DNA from: Tyto alba
Taxonomy: Eukaryota; Chordata; Aves; Strigiformes; Tytonidae
Direction: 5' to 3'
Assembly: GCF_018691265.1 (NCBI RefSeq)
Contig: NW_024881282.1
Span: 47,721,853 to 47,785,852, forward strand
Length of the DNA stretch: 64,000 nt
A program made the position numbers and the translations under genes. Of the stretch, positions 63,959 to 64,000 are shown piece after piece. Numbering within the stretch: position 1 is the first letter of the stretch; every line of letters starts with the position of its first letter. The notes below the pieces were generated by a model. It made no database searches, had not been told where the DNA came from, and saw only the letters and a program-made list of their open reading frames with translations.

Positions 63959-64000
63959 CAAATAATAAAAAATAAAAAATAAAAAATAATAATAAAAAAA
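63959..64000. repeat. (AAAAAT)n / A-rich tract running off the window end
   Basis: Units of aaaaaat and aat repeated to the last base. The array is cut by the window edge, so its length is unknown. Confidence 0.9.

Noticed and set aside
1..64000. CRISPR arrays, operons, prophage, tRNA or rRNA genes, endogenous retrovirus
   Set aside because: No regularly spaced repeats, no cloverleaf or rRNA-like blocks, and no gag/pol/env-like frames or paired LTRs were seen; the sequence is vertebrate intronic and flanking DNA.

Overview
The window is AT-rich vertebrate DNA, most likely from a bird. The main evidence is a set of CR1 LINE 3' fragments ending in the sauropsid ATTCTATGATTCTATGA-type tail, a low transposon load, few CpGs and many poly(A)/poly(T) tracts. 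Turtle or crocodilian origin is not formally excluded, because they also carry CR1. Nothing suggests bacterial or viral DNA, and nearly all open reading frames are short chance frames.

One real protein-coding segment was recognised: the first coding exon of NAV3 (neuron navigator 3) on the minus strand, at 33049-33291. It begins at a true ATG with an in-frame stop 16 codons upstream, encodes 81 residues matching the NAV3 N-terminus, and ends in phase 0 at a GTTAGT splice donor. Everything at lower coordinates (1-33048) is therefore the start of NAV3 intron 1, which continues out of the window; I saw no second NAV3 exon. The 33292 to about 33640 stretch is the 5' UTR and proximal promoter region, unless a possible splice acceptor at 33316 is used. 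From about 33640 to 64000 the DNA is the 5' flank of NAV3, or an upstream intron if a more distal first exon exists.

Other features are four CR1 fragments (3661-3990 minus, 41295-41376 plus, 50496-50716 minus, 51697-51880 minus), an older palindromic interspersed repeat (about 43870-44016), an AAAAC/AAAC microsatellite (44914-45022), an AT-rich inverted-repeat cluster (37459-37545), a 33-bp tandem duplication (10942-11003), and many homopolymers, the longest a run of 45 A. Homopolymers cluster around the NAV3 first exon. Several stretches look like candidate conserved non-coding elements by composition and motif content only, which fits the regulatory-desert surroundings expected of a large neuronal developmental gene. 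I found no evidence for an undescribed multi-gene system; the best leads are regulatory or structural.
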